Positions 63,776 to 64,000 of a DNA stretch of 64,000 nt are shown here, piece after piece. Source of the DNA: Sediminibacterium sp. (lineage in GTDB: Bacteria > Bacteroidota > Bacteroidia > Chitinophagales > Chitinophagaceae); NCBI RefSeq assembly GCF_030695065.1, contig NZ_JAUYTR010000023.1:637384-701383 (forward strand). Reading direction: 5' to 3'. How positions within the stretch are numbered: the first letter of the stretch is position 1; each line of letters starts with the position of its first letter. Position numbers and translations under genes: made by a program. The notes under the pieces were generated by a model. It saw only the letters and a list, made by a program, of their open reading frames with translations, did no database searches and had not been told where the DNA came from.

Positions 63776-64000
63776 ATGAAAAAAGCATTAATCACAGGAA
63801 TAACCGGACAAGACGGTGCATATTTAGCAGAATTACTGCTGAAGAAAGGCTATGAAGTGCATGGAATAAAACGCAGAAGTTCTTTGTTTAATACACAAAG
63901 AATTGACCATTTTTATGAGGATCCGCATATACCAGATCGTCATATGGTATTGCATTATGGAGACCTTACAGACAGTACTAATTTAATTCGGATTATTCAA
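63776..64000 (+). CDS. gmd: GDP-mannose 4,6-dehydratase, N-terminal part (cut by window edge)
   Basis: 75 residues visible. [20 protein letters not shown] is the Gmd glycine motif (TGxxGQDG), followed by [20 protein letters not shown] and [14 protein letters not shown], the SDR signature of the family. It makes GDP-4-keto-6-deoxymannose for fucose or other deoxyhexoses in surface polysaccharide. Continues past the window end. Confidence 0.93.
   Translation, partial: MKKALITGITGQDGAYLAELLLKKGYEVHGIKRRSSLFNTQRIDHFYEDPHIPDRHMVLHYGDLTDSTNLIRIIQ

Overview
The window reads as chromosomal DNA of an AT-rich, gliding-lineage member of the Bacteroidota, most likely family Chitinophagaceae. The reasons are gldD, gldE and gldH; a SusC/SusD pair; RicT next to HolB; the 31-residue AURKAIP1/COX24-type protein; a CarB half ending in the Bacteroidota-style RSMxLSR tail; and promoters of the Bacteroidota type (TTTG or TTG, about 19-21 bp, then TAnnTTTG) with almost no Shine-Dalgarno sequences. 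The family name is inference. I found no rRNA, tRNA, CRISPR array, insertion sequence or prophage, and coding density is very high. The only gene-free stretch longer than 300 bp is 34246-34676, upstream of susC.

Layout. 1-2.7 kb: lipid kinase (cut by the window edge), fabH, alpha/beta hydrolase and a DoxX-like membrane protein, all on the minus strand. 2.8-6.3 kb: ribosome-linked GTPases typA and obg around a small secreted protein. 6.4-12.4 kb: a phenylacetate degradation operon (tetR-paaE-A-B-C-D-G-I-Y) whose promoter contains a perfect palindrome between its two boxes. 12.6-16 kb: PfkB kinase, a structured leader, asd and two lipoproteins. 16-28.9 kb: ligA and a divergent Nudix-type regulator, yicC, gldH coupled to a two-component system, an arginase-fold protein with altered metal ligands, dacB, mutL and an M3 peptidase. 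28.9-34.2 kb: ricT-holB, glutathione peroxidase, comF, radA. 34.7-39.2 kb: an isolated susC-susD pair. 39.3-43.6 kb: rng, the HU operon with the tiny COX24-type gene, and mutY. 43.7-49.3 kb: ssb-gldE-gldD, DUF3109, lutB-like and a deacetylase-like protein. 49.3-55.1 kb: comEC-purH-DMT transporter and a stand-alone second half of carB. 55.2-58.8 kb: DUF4136 lipoprotein, higBA, umuDC and a divergent partner gene. 58.8-64 kb: AmgK-RapZ fusion kinase, MurU-like nucleotidyltransferase, WlbA/WlbB-like enzymes, a membrane acyltransferase and the start of gmd.

How the parts work together. The paa genes make the epoxidase and early ring-opening enzymes, but the CoA ligase and beta-oxidation genes are elsewhere. 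ssb, mutY, mutL, ligA, radA, holB and umuDC give a strong replication and repair theme; comF and comEC suggest DNA uptake. The right end links amino-sugar recycling to surface polysaccharide synthesis.

The most notable observations are: a UmuD whose Ser and Lys catalytic residues and cleavage-site residue are all replaced, sharing a three-half-site operator with a divergent gene that looks like a 2H phosphoesterase without its histidines; the AmgK-RapZ fusion; the half-length carB; the TetR operator embedded in the paa promoter; and the arginase-fold protein lacking normal metal ligands. Gene starts were moved inward wherever the longest frame began with an implausible TTG or GTG or ran into a neighbouring gene.
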